A stretch of 64,000 nt of DNA from the NCBI GenBank assembly GCA_964451785.1, contig CAYVJG010000012.1, positions 13,463 to 77,462 on the forward strand, in the 5' to 3' direction. Within the stretch, counting starts at the first letter, position 1. The number at the start of each line of letters is the position of its first letter. The notes under the pieces are model-generated. The model searched no databases. It saw only the letters and a program-made list of their open reading frames with translations, and was not told the DNA's origin. Below are positions 25,594 through 34,571 of this stretch, piece after piece. A program made the position numbers and the translations under genes. The DNA comes from JAJYSO01 sp964451785. GTDB taxonomy: Bacteria > Bacteroidota > Bacteroidia > Flavobacteriales > Flavobacteriaceae.

Positions 25594-26073
25594 TTAATTA
25601 GAAAATTCTTTGATTTTAGCATAAAGCTCTTTTTCGGCTCCCGGCGCATAGCCATTATGGCGGTAAAGGATTTCATTGTTTTTAACCACCAAGACCATAG
25701 GGACAGCCGAAGCACCTACGGCGCGTTTGAAGCTGTGATTAGTGTCTAATAAAATGGTATAAGGCCAGGCTTTTCCTCTTACCATGGGACGGACGCGTTT
25801 TACAGTGCGTGAGTCATCAACAGAAACCGCATAAAGTTTTACGCCGGTTTCTTTTTGCCATTCAGGATATACTTCGCTGATAGCTTCTAACTCTTTAATA
25901 CAAGGAACACACCAGGTGGCCCATAGTGAAATAACCACCACTTGATCCTTAGAAATTTCAGCCATTGATACAGGACGCCCATTGAGATTGTCTAAACGAA
26001 CATTAGGCAAACGGTCTTGCGCTACTAATATTGAGCTTATAGAAAAGAACAAAACAGTCAATAATGTTTTCAT
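25594..26073 (-). CDS. TlpA-family thiol-disulfide oxidoreductase
   Basis: This is a 159-residue exported thioredoxin-fold protein. A signal peptide covers residues 1-18 (ending LVAQ). The active site WATWCVPC places Cys55 and Cys58, and a cis-Pro lies in SAVPMVLV. It probably reduces disulfides in envelope proteins. It is transcribed with DUF6029 and is divergent from a lipoprotein that itself has a WCGYC thioredoxin-like motif, which suggests a shared thiol-related role. Confidence 0.92.
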   Translation of the reverse strand: MKTLLTVLFFSISSILVAQDRLPNVRLDNLNGRPVSMAEISKDQVVVISLWATWCVPCIKELEAISEVYPEWQKETGVKLYAVSVDDSRTVKRVRPMVRGKAWPYTILLDTNHSFKRAVGASAVPMVLVVKNNEILYRHNGYAPGAEKELYAKIKEFSN

Positions 26074-26226
26074 AAATTTTAGTTTTACTTTTGTTCACGC
26101 AATATTAACGAATTATTATTAATTAAGTGGGTGTGAGCAGATAATTTAAAAATAAACTTTTTGTAAAAATTGCAATTCATTGTAAAATAGAGAATTAAGT
26201 ATTTTTATTATTAACAGTATATTTTT

Positions 26227-26254
26227 TTTGAATTACTAATTTTTTGTAATTTGT
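26227..26254 (+). promoter_or_regulatory. Candidate promoter for the Omp28 gene
   Basis: TTTG (26227-26230) and TAATTTGT (26247-26254) are separated by 16 bp, which approximates the Bacteroidota promoter. Confidence 0.4.
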
Positions 26255-26304
26255 GCCCTGAATAACTGCATTGAAAATATAGTTAACTTAATTTAAACAT
26301 ATAC

Positions 26305-27573
26305 ATGAAGATTTTTCGCTTATTATTTTCTCTTTTTATCTTGGTTAGTTTGGTGTCTTGTACCGAAAATGACGAAGTTATAACGTTAAAAAGTTTACAA
26401 TTACAATTTAATACTCAAACCACTCAAATACCTGTTCACAAAGCGGTGGAGTTTACGGTTTCAGGTAATAACTATGTAGACTATACACAAGCAATGACGC
26501 TAAAAGTTAATGGTAATCCTGTTGAGGGAAATACCTATACATTTGCTGAGCCAGGGGTTTACACGGTGCAGGCTGTAGTTGAAAATTTGAATTCAAATAC
26601 TGTAAATTTTACAGTGTCTGACGGGTTAATAGTGAGTAGCAATAGTGTATTGAAAAACCAATCTGTAGTGTTTACTTTATTTGATGTGTCAACAGCAGAG
26701 GAAATTACAAGTCAAGGGCAGTTTTACGTCAATAATAACTTGATAAATGGCAATCAATTCAGCTCTGAACAGCCTGGTGCTTACGAGGTTTATGCTACTT
26801 ATGTTGATGCTGAAGGTGAAACACAAACTAGTGATGTGAAAACATTTTTAGTAGTTGAACCTACACAACGGGTGCTGATTGAGGATTATACCGGAACCTG
26901 GTGTGGCTATTGTCCAAAATTACAAACAGCTATTGAAGATGTACAAGCGCTCACTGATGATGTAGTGGCAGTGGCTGTGCACTCGAGTAGTAGCGATACT
27001 AATCCGGATCCATTTGCTTATGAAAATGTAGAGGCTTTACTCGATTTGTATAATCCTTATGGTGAATTCCCTATGGGGCGCTTAGATCGAACCACATATT
27101 GGCAAGATGCTGATCCTGCAATGGTGATGAGTAGAGTAGGTGGCGTAAGTTCTATAGGTATAGCTGCTACAACAACGGTTACTGGTGATCAGTTGTCAGT
27201 AGACGTAAGAGTAGCTTCAATTGATGGCCTACACAACTTAAAGATGGTTGTTATGGGCATAGAAAATAATTTGATTCACGACCAAGCTAATTACTTAAAT
27301 AACGATCCAAGTAGTCAATGGTATCAAGCAGGAAATCCTATTGAAGGTTATGAAAATGACCATGTATTACGTCATGCCATGACTAATATTTTTGGTGATC
27401 CTATAGCTGATACAGATGCGTTGACTAATTATACAAACACTTATACCATGACGATGAGTGATTATTTTGCAAACTCTGAAAATGCCGAAGTGGTTATTGC
27501 TGTACTGAATCAAGATGGTAAAGTGCTTCAGGTAAAACAGATAGGACTAAACATGACCCTCGAATTTGAATAG
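26305..27573 (+). CDS. Omp28-related outer membrane lipoprotein
   Basis: This is a 422-residue lipoprotein (lipobox LVSC, Cys19) with two Ig-like beta domains (about residues 25-90 and 105-190). An Omp28 domain with a thioredoxin-like active site in TGTWCGYCPK (Cys200, Cys203) follows, then a beta-rich C-terminus. It is expected in the outer membrane. It is divergent from the TlpA-DUF6029 operon, a combination often seen in flavobacteria. A hairpin terminator follows. Confidence 0.88.
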   Translation: MKIFRLLFSLFILVSLVSCTENDEVITLKSLQLQFNTQTTQIPVHKAVEFTVSGNNYVDYTQAMTLKVNGNPVEGNTYTFAEPGVYTVQAVVENLNSNTVNFTVSDGLIVSSNSVLKNQSVVFTLFDVSTAEEITSQGQFYVNNNLINGNQFSSEQPGAYEVYATYVDAEGETQTSDVKTFLVVEPTQRVLIEDYTGTWCGYCPKLQTAIEDVQALTDDVVAVAVHSSSSDTNPDPFAYENVEALLDLYNPYGEFPMGRLDRTTYWQDADPAMVMSRVGGVSSIGIAATTTVTGDQLSVDVRVASIDGLHNLKMVVMGIENNLIHDQANYLNNDPSSQWYQAGNPIEGYENDHVLRHAMTNIFGDPIADTDALTNYTNTYTMTMSDYFANSENAEVVIAVLNQDGKVLQVKQIGLNMTLEFE

Positions 27574-27599
27574 GCCTACACTGATTTTTAGAGTGATGA

Positions 27600-27636
27600 G
27601 AGTCGATAAATATTGAGCCATTTATCGGCTCTTTTT
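27600..27636 (+). terminator. Terminator after the Omp28 gene
   Basis: The stem 27600-27611 pairs with 27620-27631 with one G-T pair, followed by five T residues. Confidence 0.85.
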
Positions 27637-27653
27637 ACGTAGTTTTAACCCGT

Positions 27654-27661
27654 TATTTTTG
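27654..27661 (+). promoter_or_regulatory. Predicted promoter (-7) of the epimerase gene
   Basis: TATTTTTG is a perfect TAnnTTTG match located 66 bp before the start codon. Confidence 0.45.
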
Positions 27662-27727
27662 TTAAACCGGTACTAAACATCAGGGTCTGTATAAATTAAA
27701 TGCCGATATTCACAGAAAAAATAGCCT

Positions 27728-28639
27728 ATGAAATTTTTAGTCTCTGGTGCCACAGGCCTTATTGGTCAACATATATGTGCTGTATTGCGTGCACAGGGAC
27801 ATACGATTAATTATCTGACCACTAATCGTGACAAAATAGAACATACGCCAGAATATCAAGGTTATTTTTGGAATCCTACTACTGGTGAAATTGATGTTGA
27901 TTGCCTCAAGGATGTCGATAAAATTATTCATTTAGCAGGAGCAAGTATAGCCAAGCGCTGGACTAAAAAACGCAAAAAGGAAATTATAGCAAGCCGTATT
28001 CAAAGTGCAAGACTGTTATTTGAGTTTTTAGAAAAAACAGATAATCAGGTTACTCAATTTTTGTCAGCTAGTGCTATTGGTATTTATCCGAGTTCTTTGT
28101 CTAATTTATACGATGAATTTTCAACAGAGTGTGCTTCGGATTTTTTAGGCTTAGTCGTTAAAGAATGGGAAGCCGAAGCGGATCGTTTTAAAACGATAGG
28201 CGTCGAAGTGACTAAGGTTCGTATTGGCTTGGTTTTAGCAAATGAATCAGGTTTTTTAGCTGAAATGAAGCGCGTAGTAGGCTTGGGGTTAGGTGCGTCT
28301 TTAGGGTCTGGCAGTCAGTGGCAATCTTGGATACATATATCAGATCTCGCGCGTCTATTTGTTTATTTAGCAGAAGAAGAATTAGCTGGATTATACAATG
28401 CTGTAGCACCAAATCCTACTAAACAAAAACGCTTATTGAAGTGTTTGGCTAAAGAGCTACACGTGTCATTTTTTTTACCACCAATCCCTAAATCAGCTTT
28501 AAAAATTGTGTTGGGAGATATGGCTAATATGGTAACTTCAAGCCAATTGGTGATGAGTAAACGTTTGCAGGGTACAGACTTTACCTTTGAGTATAAGCAC
28601 GCTGAAAAGGCAATAAAAAACTTGGTAAGAACTACTTAA
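27728..28639 (+). CDS. TIGR01777-type epimerase (NAD-dependent epimerase/dehydratase fold)
   Basis: This is a 303-residue short-chain-dehydrogenase-like protein. The nucleotide-binding motif is SGATGLIGQHI (residues 6-16), the family motif IIHLAGASIAKRWT is near 73-86, and the C-terminal DUF1731 region includes LLKCLAKEL. The catalytic Tyr is not in the usual YxxxK form, as expected for this group. The substrate is unknown. It is monocistronic. Confidence 0.88.
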   Translation: MKFLVSGATGLIGQHICAVLRAQGHTINYLTTNRDKIEHTPEYQGYFWNPTTGEIDVDCLKDVDKIIHLAGASIAKRWTKKRKKEIIASRIQSARLLFEFLEKTDNQVTQFLSASAIGIYPSSLSNLYDEFSTECASDFLGLVVKEWEAEADRFKTIGVEVTKVRIGLVLANESGFLAEMKRVVGLGLGASLGSGSQWQSWIHISDLARLFVYLAEEELAGLYNAVAPNPTKQKRLLKCLAKELHVSFFLPPIPKSALKIVLGDMANMVTSSQLVMSKRLQGTDFTFEYKHAEKAIKNLVRTT

Positions 28640-28705
28640 TAGATTCGCTCTGCTATTTAGTGCAGAGAAAGGCTTATTATTCTTAGGTTAAGCGATTGAA
28701 GATGT

Positions 28706-30487
28706 TTAGTATTCTTTGTAAATTTCGTCATATAAATCGCGATATATTTTTAGAACAACCTTGCGTTTAACTTTTAAAGTAGGGGTGAGGTGTCCAGCTT
28801 CAATACTCCACTCATCAGGCGTAAGTTTAAAAACTTTTATTTGTTCCCAACGGCCAAAGTGCTTATTGCATTGATCGATTTCACGTTGAATACGATCGAT
28901 GACAATTTGATTTTTACTCAAGCCTTCTAAACTGTCGTCATCTACTGATAGCTCTTTGTGTGCGAGCCAAGATTTTACATAAGGTAAATTGAGCTGAATA
29001 AGAGCAGCCGGCATTTTTTCTCCTTCACCAATAACCATGATATTCTCAATAAATTGAGATTTATTAAGTTGATTTTCGAGCATTTGAGGTGAAATATACT
29101 TGCCGCCAGAGGTTTTAAAAAGCTGTTTTTTACGATCGGTGATGGTTAAAAATCCTTCTTCATCTAAGGTGCCTATATCACCTGTATAAAAGTAGCCATC
29201 CTCGGTAAAGGCTGCTTTAGTTTTAGCTCCGTCTTTGTAATATTGCTTCATGATGCTAGGGCCTTTGACTAATATCTCGCCATCCTCGGCAATTTTAACT
29301 TCTAAATTGTCAAGTGGTTTCCCTACAGTACCTAATTTAAAATATTCTTTTGAGGTAGTATTTACAGCAATTACTGGAGAAGTTTCAGTCAATCCGTAAC
29401 CCTCGATAATTTGCATTTGAGCGGCGGCATAAATGCGTGAAAGTTCGGGTGATAGTGGAGCACTACCTGATACAATTAAATCTAAACGCCCACCAAGACC
29501 AGCTTTCCATTTAGAGAGTACTAATTTGCGGGCTAAATTTAACTGAATGCGATAGCCTAAAGATTGCTCTTGGTAGGGTTGATAGGCTTTGGCTATACCT
29601 AGAGCCCAATAAAATAAAGCGCGTTTTATACCTTTAGTTTCATTGCCTTTGCGACGAAAGGCAGCATACACTTTTTCTAAAACACGGGGAACAGCAGTGA
29701 CAAAGGTTGGTTTGACTTCTTTAAAGTTGTCTGATAAAGCTTCTATGGATTCAGCATAAACAATTGAAATAGAATAGTATTGGTAGAGGTAAATTAATAA
29801 GCGCTCAAAAACATGGCAAACGGGTAAATAGCTCAAGGCTGTCTGTGTGCCAGTTTCAAAGGGAACACGTGGAGCACTGCCTTTGAGGTTGCTCACAAGA
29901 TTGCGATGTGTAAGCATGACTCCTTTTGGTTTTCCTGTCGTTCCTGAGGTGTATATTAAAGTGGCTAAATCGTCAGGTTTAACTTGTGATTTAAGCTTAT
30001 CTACTTGGTGTTGAAGACTTAAATCTTCGCCTAAAGCTAATATTTTGCCCCAGTTTGAACAGTCCTCTAATTCGGTGAAACTAAAAATTTCTTGAACAGA
30101 TGAATCGATTGTGGCTGCTTTAGTTTTAGCGAGAACCTCCCGGTCAGAAACAAATACATATTTAGCTTCGCTATGCGTTAAGATATAGTGATACGCCTCG
30201 CTTGAGCTGGTGGGGTAAATAGGTACGTTTTGCGCTCCTATTTGTAGTATACCGATGTCTAAGATGTTCCATTCGCTACAGTTAGCTGTAGAAATTACCG
30301 CAATTTTATCACCAGGTTTTACGCCTAATTTAAGTAGGCCACGGCTGAGTTTGTTAGCACGGTCAATGTATTCTTGTGTTGATAAGGCCTCCCAGTGACC
30401 ATTGTATTTTGTCACCAAAGCTTTTTTTAGCGGGTGATTTTCTAATTGATGATAAGCAACGTCAAAAATTCGGGAGATACTTTTCAT
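28706..30487 (-). CDS. Long-chain fatty-acid-CoA ligase (AMP-forming)
   Basis: This 593-residue ligase activates fatty acids with ATP and CoA. The P-loop YTSGTTGKPKGVMLTH is near residues 178-193, GYGLTETSP near 363, and YFYTGDIGTLDEEGFLTITDRKKQ near 435-458 in two adjoining motifs. It resembles the bacterial long-chain group that lacks membrane spans. Three genes on the same strand upstream (a lipoprotein, a thioesterase and rmuC) are separated by larger gaps. It could act in fatty acid uptake or recycling. Confidence 0.93.
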   Translation of the reverse strand: MKSISRIFDVAYHQLENHPLKKALVTKYNGHWEALSTQEYIDRANKLSRGLLKLGVKPGDKIAVISTANCSEWNILDIGILQIGAQNVPIYPTSSSEAYHYILTHSEAKYVFVSDREVLAKTKAATIDSSVQEIFSFTELEDCSNWGKILALGEDLSLQHQVDKLKSQVKPDDLATLIYTSGTTGKPKGVMLTHRNLVSNLKGSAPRVPFETGTQTALSYLPVCHVFERLLIYLYQYYSISIVYAESIEALSDNFKEVKPTFVTAVPRVLEKVYAAFRRKGNETKGIKRALFYWALGIAKAYQPYQEQSLGYRIQLNLARKLVLSKWKAGLGGRLDLIVSGSAPLSPELSRIYAAAQMQIIEGYGLTETSPVIAVNTTSKEYFKLGTVGKPLDNLEVKIAEDGEILVKGPSIMKQYYKDGAKTKAAFTEDGYFYTGDIGTLDEEGFLTITDRKKQLFKTSGGKYISPQMLENQLNKSQFIENIMVIGEGEKMPAALIQLNLPYVKSWLAHKELSVDDDSLEGLSKNQIVIDRIQREIDQCNKHFGRWEQIKVFKLTPDEWSIEAGHLTPTLKVKRKVVLKIYRDLYDEIYKEY

Positions 30488-30540
30488 AATAAAAATGACA
30501 AAACGTGAGTGATTAAATAGTTATAGGAACAACTAAAATA

Positions 30541-30930
30541 TTAATTTCTGCTGAGTTGTAAGGTTAAGACAGTTTGTCCTTCGGTAGATTTCCAAACTTG
30601 TTTTTTAGCATCAGATTGTACTATAATCCAAGCTTTGTCCAGCTTAGAAGTAGAAGTGTTTTGCGCCGGTTTTAAAAGGATATAACCTTCGTGTTTTTCC
30701 CATTTAAAAGGAGCTTTATCGGTATAATTTTGATCGTAAATACTGTAGCTAATATCTTTATTTCCAGAGCCATTTTTATTAAAAGTAATGGTACCAATAT
30801 TGTTTGATTCTGTTTTCTGACCATTTTCTTTAATCACCTGAAAGGTGTCAATGTTCCAAGTGTGAATTAAATCTGACGAGCAAGAGGTCAAAAAGAGTAC
30901 GCAGAGCAGTAAAAGTAATTTTGATTTCAT
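30541..30930 (-). CDS. Small lipocalin-like lipoprotein
   Basis: This is a 129-residue lipoprotein (lipobox LTSC, Cys17) with a predominantly beta-strand mature domain, for example GTITFNKNGSG and FKWEKHEGYILL. This pattern is typical of lipocalin-like DUF families in Bacteroidota. No specific family is certain and no function can be assigned. Confidence 0.65.
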   Translation of the reverse strand: MKSKLLLLLCVLFLTSCSSDLIHTWNIDTFQVIKENGQKTESNNIGTITFNKNGSGNKDISYSIYDQNYTDKAPFKWEKHEGYILLKPAQNTSTSKLDKAWIIVQSDAKKQVWKSTEGQTVLTLQLSRN

Positions 30931-31085
30931 AAGATTTTCATTTGTTAAGGAACGGCAATTTATAGTATTTTATCTATATAAATTGATTTTAAGAAGTATT
31001 TAAACCCTAAGCTAAATTATTTTATGATTTATATAAGTTTTCTAAACATTATAAATTTACTAAATATTTTTTAGTTTAAGAAATG

Positions 31086-31631
31086 TCATAAATCTATTTT
31101 GACGCGGTAATCTTTGAGTTTATCGAGGTATTCATGAGAGGCAAAATCTTTGTGTTCAAAGGTATTGTTGTACTCAATGCGTAGCTCATGGCGCGTCAGT
31201 CCTCTTACAAATCGCCTCACTTCGTTGTCATTACTCAAAATTAGGCCTGGCACCTGTACGCTTTTTCCTGAATCAGATTTGGCAACCATGGTAAAGTAAG
31301 ATGAGTTGCAGTGTTTTTTTTGACCCGTTTGGATGTTTTCAGAAGTCACGCGAATGCCTACAATCATTGAGCTGTTGCCTACATAATTTACAGAAGCCTT
31401 AAGGGTGACAATCTCGCCAACTTCAATGGGATTTAAGAAATCAACAGCTTCAACACTAGCTGTTACACAATAAGTTTCGCTGTGTTTTGAGGCACAAGCA
31501 AAAGCAATTTGATCCATGAGGGATAGGAGGTAACCGCCGTGTATTTTGCCGTTAAAATTGGTGTGTGAGGGCAGCATCAGTTGAGAGATGATGACTTCAG
31601 AGGCTTTGATGGGTTTGTACTTTGAATTCAT
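31086..31631 (-). CDS. Acyl-CoA thioesterase (hotdog fold)
   Basis: This 181-residue hotdog-fold thioesterase resembles YciA and the Bach group. The motif NFNGKIHGGYLLSLMDQIA (residues 25-43) is the conserved substrate and dimer region, with the catalytic Asp in LMDQ. It hydrolyses acyl-CoA; chain-length preference is unknown. Its ATG overlaps the rmuC stop by 4 bp, so the two are coupled, and an acyl-CoA ligase follows downstream on the same strand. Confidence 0.9.
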   Translation of the reverse strand: MNSKYKPIKASEVIISQLMLPSHTNFNGKIHGGYLLSLMDQIAFACASKHSETYCVTASVEAVDFLNPIEVGEIVTLKASVNYVGNSSMIVGIRVTSENIQTGQKKHCNSSYFTMVAKSDSGKSVQVPGLILSNDNEVRRFVRGLTRHELRIEYNNTFEHKDFASHEYLDKLKDYRVKIDL

Positions 31632-32995
31632 GAGTTTTCAGAGTTTAGTGTGTTATCGGTAGAGTTAATATATTTTGAATCAATTTGTTTTTGAGCTTTC
31701 GCGCCAAGCGTTTTGAGCTGCTCCACACGGGTCACTAAATTGCCGCGACCTGTGAGTTTACGCATGGTTTTGTCATAGGTGGTTTGTACTGTGCCTAATT
31801 GTTTGCCTAGACGATCTAATTCTGAGATTAAATTAACGAAATTATCGTAGAGTTTTCCGGCTTGTGTGGCAATTTCTATCGCATTTTGTTTTTGCTTTTC
31901 ATTTTGCCACATGCTGTCAATGGTTTTTAAAACAGCTAGCAGTGTTGTTGGAGTAACAATAATGATGTTTTTTGTAAAAGCTTCATTGTATAAATTAGGA
32001 TAGAGCTGTGTGGCTAAGGCAAAAGCAGATTCAATAGGAATAAATAGCAGTACAAAATCAGGACTTGCCATGGTGTATAATTCTTGATAATTTTTGCGAC
32101 TGAGCTGTTCAATATGCGTTTTGATAGAGAGCAAGTGTTGCTGCGCACTAGCTTTTTGAGCTTCTTCGGTAGAGGCATTAATATAGCGTTCATAGCCTAT
32201 TAAAGATACTTTTGAGTCTACAATCATGCGTTTATCTCCCGGTAATGCAATGATGACATCGGGTTGTAGGCGTTTATTGTTTTCGGTGGTAAAGCTTTTT
32301 TGTGTAAAATACTCGCGTCCTTTTTCTAATCCACTTTGCTCAAGCACACGTTCTAAGATCATCTCACCCCAGTTACCTTGCATTTTGGTATTACCTTTTA
32401 AGGCGCGGGTTAAATTGATGGCTTCTTCGCTGATTTTTTGATTGTGTTTGCTGAGTTGTTCAAGTTGCTGTCCCAGCTCAGCGTGACGTTCTATAAAGGC
32501 AATTTTATTTTTTTCAACTTGGATTTCAAAACCTTTAATCTTGTCTTGCAAAGGGAGAAGAATGCGACTGATATTTTCCTGATTGAGCTTGGTAAATTTT
32601 TCAGATTTCTGTTCTAAAATTTTATTGGCTAAATTTTCAAATTCTTTTTCAAATTTTTCCTGTAAGGCTTGAGTTTCTGTTTTCTGCAGATTTAATTTTT
32701 CTTGTAGATTTCTATACTCAGTCTGCACACGGGTGAGTTGTGTGTGGAGGATATCTTTTTCAGTGCGCAGGGCATTGCGTTCGTCTTTGAGTTCGATTAA
32801 TTGATTGCGAAAATCGCTTTCTTGCTTTTGTAGTTGCTGTTGGGTTGTAGATAGCTGTAATTGAGCTGAATTGACCTGTTGTTTTAGTTGTTCTTGAACA
32901 GCATTCTGTTTTAACTTACCTAGGTTGCGCCCTAGGTATAGACCAATAAAAAATAAAACTAGAGCCAAAAGACTCATGATGATATAGTTTTCCAT
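31628..32995 (-). CDS. rmuC: DNA recombination protein RmuC
   Basis: This is a nuclease-like protein that limits DNA rearrangement at inverted repeats. The trimmed protein has 455 residues: an N-terminal membrane helix (residues 5-22), a long coiled coil (about 25-165) and the RmuC domain (GNWGEMILERVLEQSGL near 207-223 and LPGDKRMIVDSKVSL near 251-265). The frame extends further upstream, but ATG at 32995 puts the membrane helix at the usual place. Its stop overlaps the thioesterase start. Confidence 0.92.
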   Translation of the reverse strand: MENYIIMSLLALVLFFIGLYLGRNLGKLKQNAVQEQLKQQVNSAQLQLSTTQQQLQKQESDFRNQLIELKDERNALRTEKDILHTQLTRVQTEYRNLQEKLNLQKTETQALQEKFEKEFENLANKILEQKSEKFTKLNQENISRILLPLQDKIKGFEIQVEKNKIAFIERHAELGQQLEQLSKHNQKISEEAINLTRALKGNTKMQGNWGEMILERVLEQSGLEKGREYFTQKSFTTENNKRLQPDVIIALPGDKRMIVDSKVSLIGYERYINASTEEAQKASAQQHLLSIKTHIEQLSRKNYQELYTMASPDFVLLFIPIESAFALATQLYPNLYNEAFTKNIIIVTPTTLLAVLKTIDSMWQNEKQKQNAIEIATQAGKLYDNFVNLISELDRLGKQLGTVQTTYDKTMRKLTGRGNLVTRVEQLKTLGAKAQKQIDSKYINSTDNTLNSENS

Positions 32996-33070
32996 GAACA
33001 ATGAGATAGGAGAAAAGCATAATAAGTGGATAAAGATAATAAATATCAGCATTGCATGGAGCTGTAAAAT

Positions 33071-33098
33071 GCAAAAGCCGCCCAAAAAGGCGGCTTGC
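33071..33098 (-). terminator. Terminator after hpf
   Basis: AAGCCGCC (33075-33082) pairs with GGCGGCTT (33089-33096). It lies between hpf and rmuC on the minus strand. Confidence 0.8.
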
Positions 33099-33119
33099 AC
33101 GTTTAATGTTGACTATAAA

Positions 33120-33425
33120 TTAAATATGAGCCTTCATTTTTTCTTTGCGTTTTTGAAGCTGACGTTTGAGATCAGACATGGTTTTGTAAATGGCTTTGTC
33201 AAAATTTTCTTCATTAGCCGAAACAAAAATCTCTGGTCCTGGAACGTTGAGCTGGATTTCACATATTCTTCCCGAATCGTTTGCTGTTGAATTTTCTGTC
33301 TTAAAATAGACATCAGCACTCACGATAAAGTCATAGTGATTTTTTAACTTGTCGAGTTTCTTTTGAGCAAATTCTTCAAGTCTTCCACTGGCTGAAACGT
33401 GTACATAATTGAAATGCGTATCCAT
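33120..33425 (-). CDS. hpf: Ribosome hibernation promoting factor, short form
   Basis: This 101-residue protein of the HPF/RaiA family binds the 30S subunit and drives ribosomes into an inactive form during slow growth. The fold is recognisable from SASGRLEEFAQKKLDKLKNH and the basic C-terminal helix DLKRQLQKRKEKMKAHI. It lacks the long C-terminal dimerisation domain, so it is the short type. It is followed by a terminator and appears monocistronic. The 1.2-kb region upstream is non-coding and repeat-rich. Confidence 0.92.
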   Translation of the reverse strand: MDTHFNYVHVSASGRLEEFAQKKLDKLKNHYDFIVSADVYFKTENSTANDSGRICEIQLNVPGPEIFVSANEENFDKAIYKTMSDLKRQLQKRKEKMKAHI

Positions 33426-33827
33426 AAAGTAGTAGTTTAAGTTTGAGTTATAAAGTTACACTTTTTGGTGAATTTAATCAACTTTGTTACGATAAAATTA
33501 AGGCTATATTTTTTAAATGTTACGCAAAGCTAACGTATTGTGAGGTTTATGCACTTAAAATTGTCCGAATCGCCTTTGTAGAATAACTCGTAGATAGCCT
33601 ATTGATAGTTTCTAGTCAATAATGGTAACTATTCAGCTGTTTTGAAAAAACTAATATTGAACCCACTCCGGGATTCGCGTGTTGTTTGCACCTAGCCTAA
33701 TAGCTACGCTACGTTTGCTGTGGGTTAATCACATTAAACTCCTACGGAGTTTCCTCAAACCCACTAACTCAGGTTTTGGTGTCATTATTATAGGTTTCCT
33801 CTCTTTTCTTCAAACGAAATAAGCTAA

Positions 33828-33940
33828 TACCATATAGTCCAATGAGACTGCTGTCGAAATTGGACTATTAATTTGTTACCCACGGTATTATACCTACAAA
33901 AAATAGTATAAATCGGGCTGTAAAATAATTCTAATTGGTA
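33828..33940 (+). repeat. FR1 repeat, copy C, with inverted internal segment
   Basis: This 113-bp copy is flanked by TAA on both sides (33825-33827 and 33941-33943). Its right unit (50 bp) matches the others. In its left unit (60 bp) the central segment containing the GTCGAAATTGGACTA motif is reversed relative to copies A, D and E. Confidence 0.88.
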
Positions 33941-34022
33941 TAATAAAGTTTGTCCATTTACCACTAGTATTTTACTAAGGGAATAAGGTTTTTATCTGGA
34001 TTCCTTGAACCTTATTAGCTTA

Positions 34023-34182
34023 TACGGAAGTGACATTCAAAATGGACCAATCTTCTTGTTAAAATTACAAATCTCTGCGTTATAAATGCTCGTCATAGCT
34101 ATGGCTATGCCTGTGCTTTTTGCCTTGACCTTTGAAATTTTAATGACAAAATATTTAGTCTATTTTAAAAATCATTTCCGTA
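34023..34182 (+). repeat. FR2 repeat, 160-bp full copy
   Basis: Bounded by TACGGAAG and TTTCCGTA and flanked by TTA on both sides (34020-34022 and 34183-34185). It is the same length as the copy in the men operon. The interior has no open frame. Confidence 0.9.
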
Positions 34183-34260
34183 TTAGTAATCCACAAACAG
34201 CGCTCAACCATAAACCTTATTAGCTCGTATGTTTTAATATTATTCAAGGAACCACTATAT

Positions 34261-34279
34261 AATTTATCCATATGGTATT
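34261..34279. repeat. FR1-like fragment
   Basis: AATTTATCCATATGGTATT matches the end of an FR1 left unit (compare 17956-17974) with one change. It is preceded by a GAACCAC-like string, as though an internal portion were deleted. Confidence 0.5.
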
Positions 34280-34556
34280 TGTAAAATAATAAACTTTTTC
34301 CATGCTCTTCACGCCTCCAAAAGCGACAACCCTACCTGCTGAATAGTTATTAGTGAAATGAATAATAGTTTAAAATGCTGTTTATTAGAGTTTTGAGTGG
34401 TTTTGTTTAGATTATTATGATAATTAAAGTTGATTTTATAGATTTTTTTACCTGTTAAACTATAAATCTAATAAGCAACGCTGTTTTTTCATAAATCTAA
34501 AGCATAAGTGTGCTGATCTGTATAAAAATTATATTTTTTTATTTTCTGAAAATCAA

Positions 34557-34564
34557 TATCTTTG
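34557..34564 (+). promoter_or_regulatory. Predicted promoter (-7) of the crcB-ppa transcript
   Basis: TATCTTTG is a perfect TAnnTTTG match. It ends 11 bp before the riboswitch aptamer, where transcription should begin. Confidence 0.65.
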
Positions 34565-34571
34565 TGCCCTC

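Larger units (their letters stand above)
33426..34556. other. 1.1-kb repeat-rich non-coding region between hpf and crcB
   Basis: No plausible gene is present. The region holds an FR1 copy with an inverted core (33828-33940), a full FR2 copy (34023-34182) and a fragment resembling FR1 (about 34255-34279). It also has a small palindrome (AAACTCC, TAC, GGAGTTT near 33746-33762). The rest is AT-rich and unrecognised. It ends at the promoter of the fluoride riboswitch. It looks like a landing zone for small mobile repeats. Confidence 0.75.

Noticed and set aside
28647..28667. CTCTGC/GCAGAG hairpin as a terminator of the epimerase gene
   Set aside because: The stem is only 6 bp and lacks a T run on either strand.
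31628..33100. Longer RmuC start at 33100
   Set aside because: It would add an unrelated hydrophobic stretch and overlap the hpf terminator. ATG 32995 places the membrane helix correctly.
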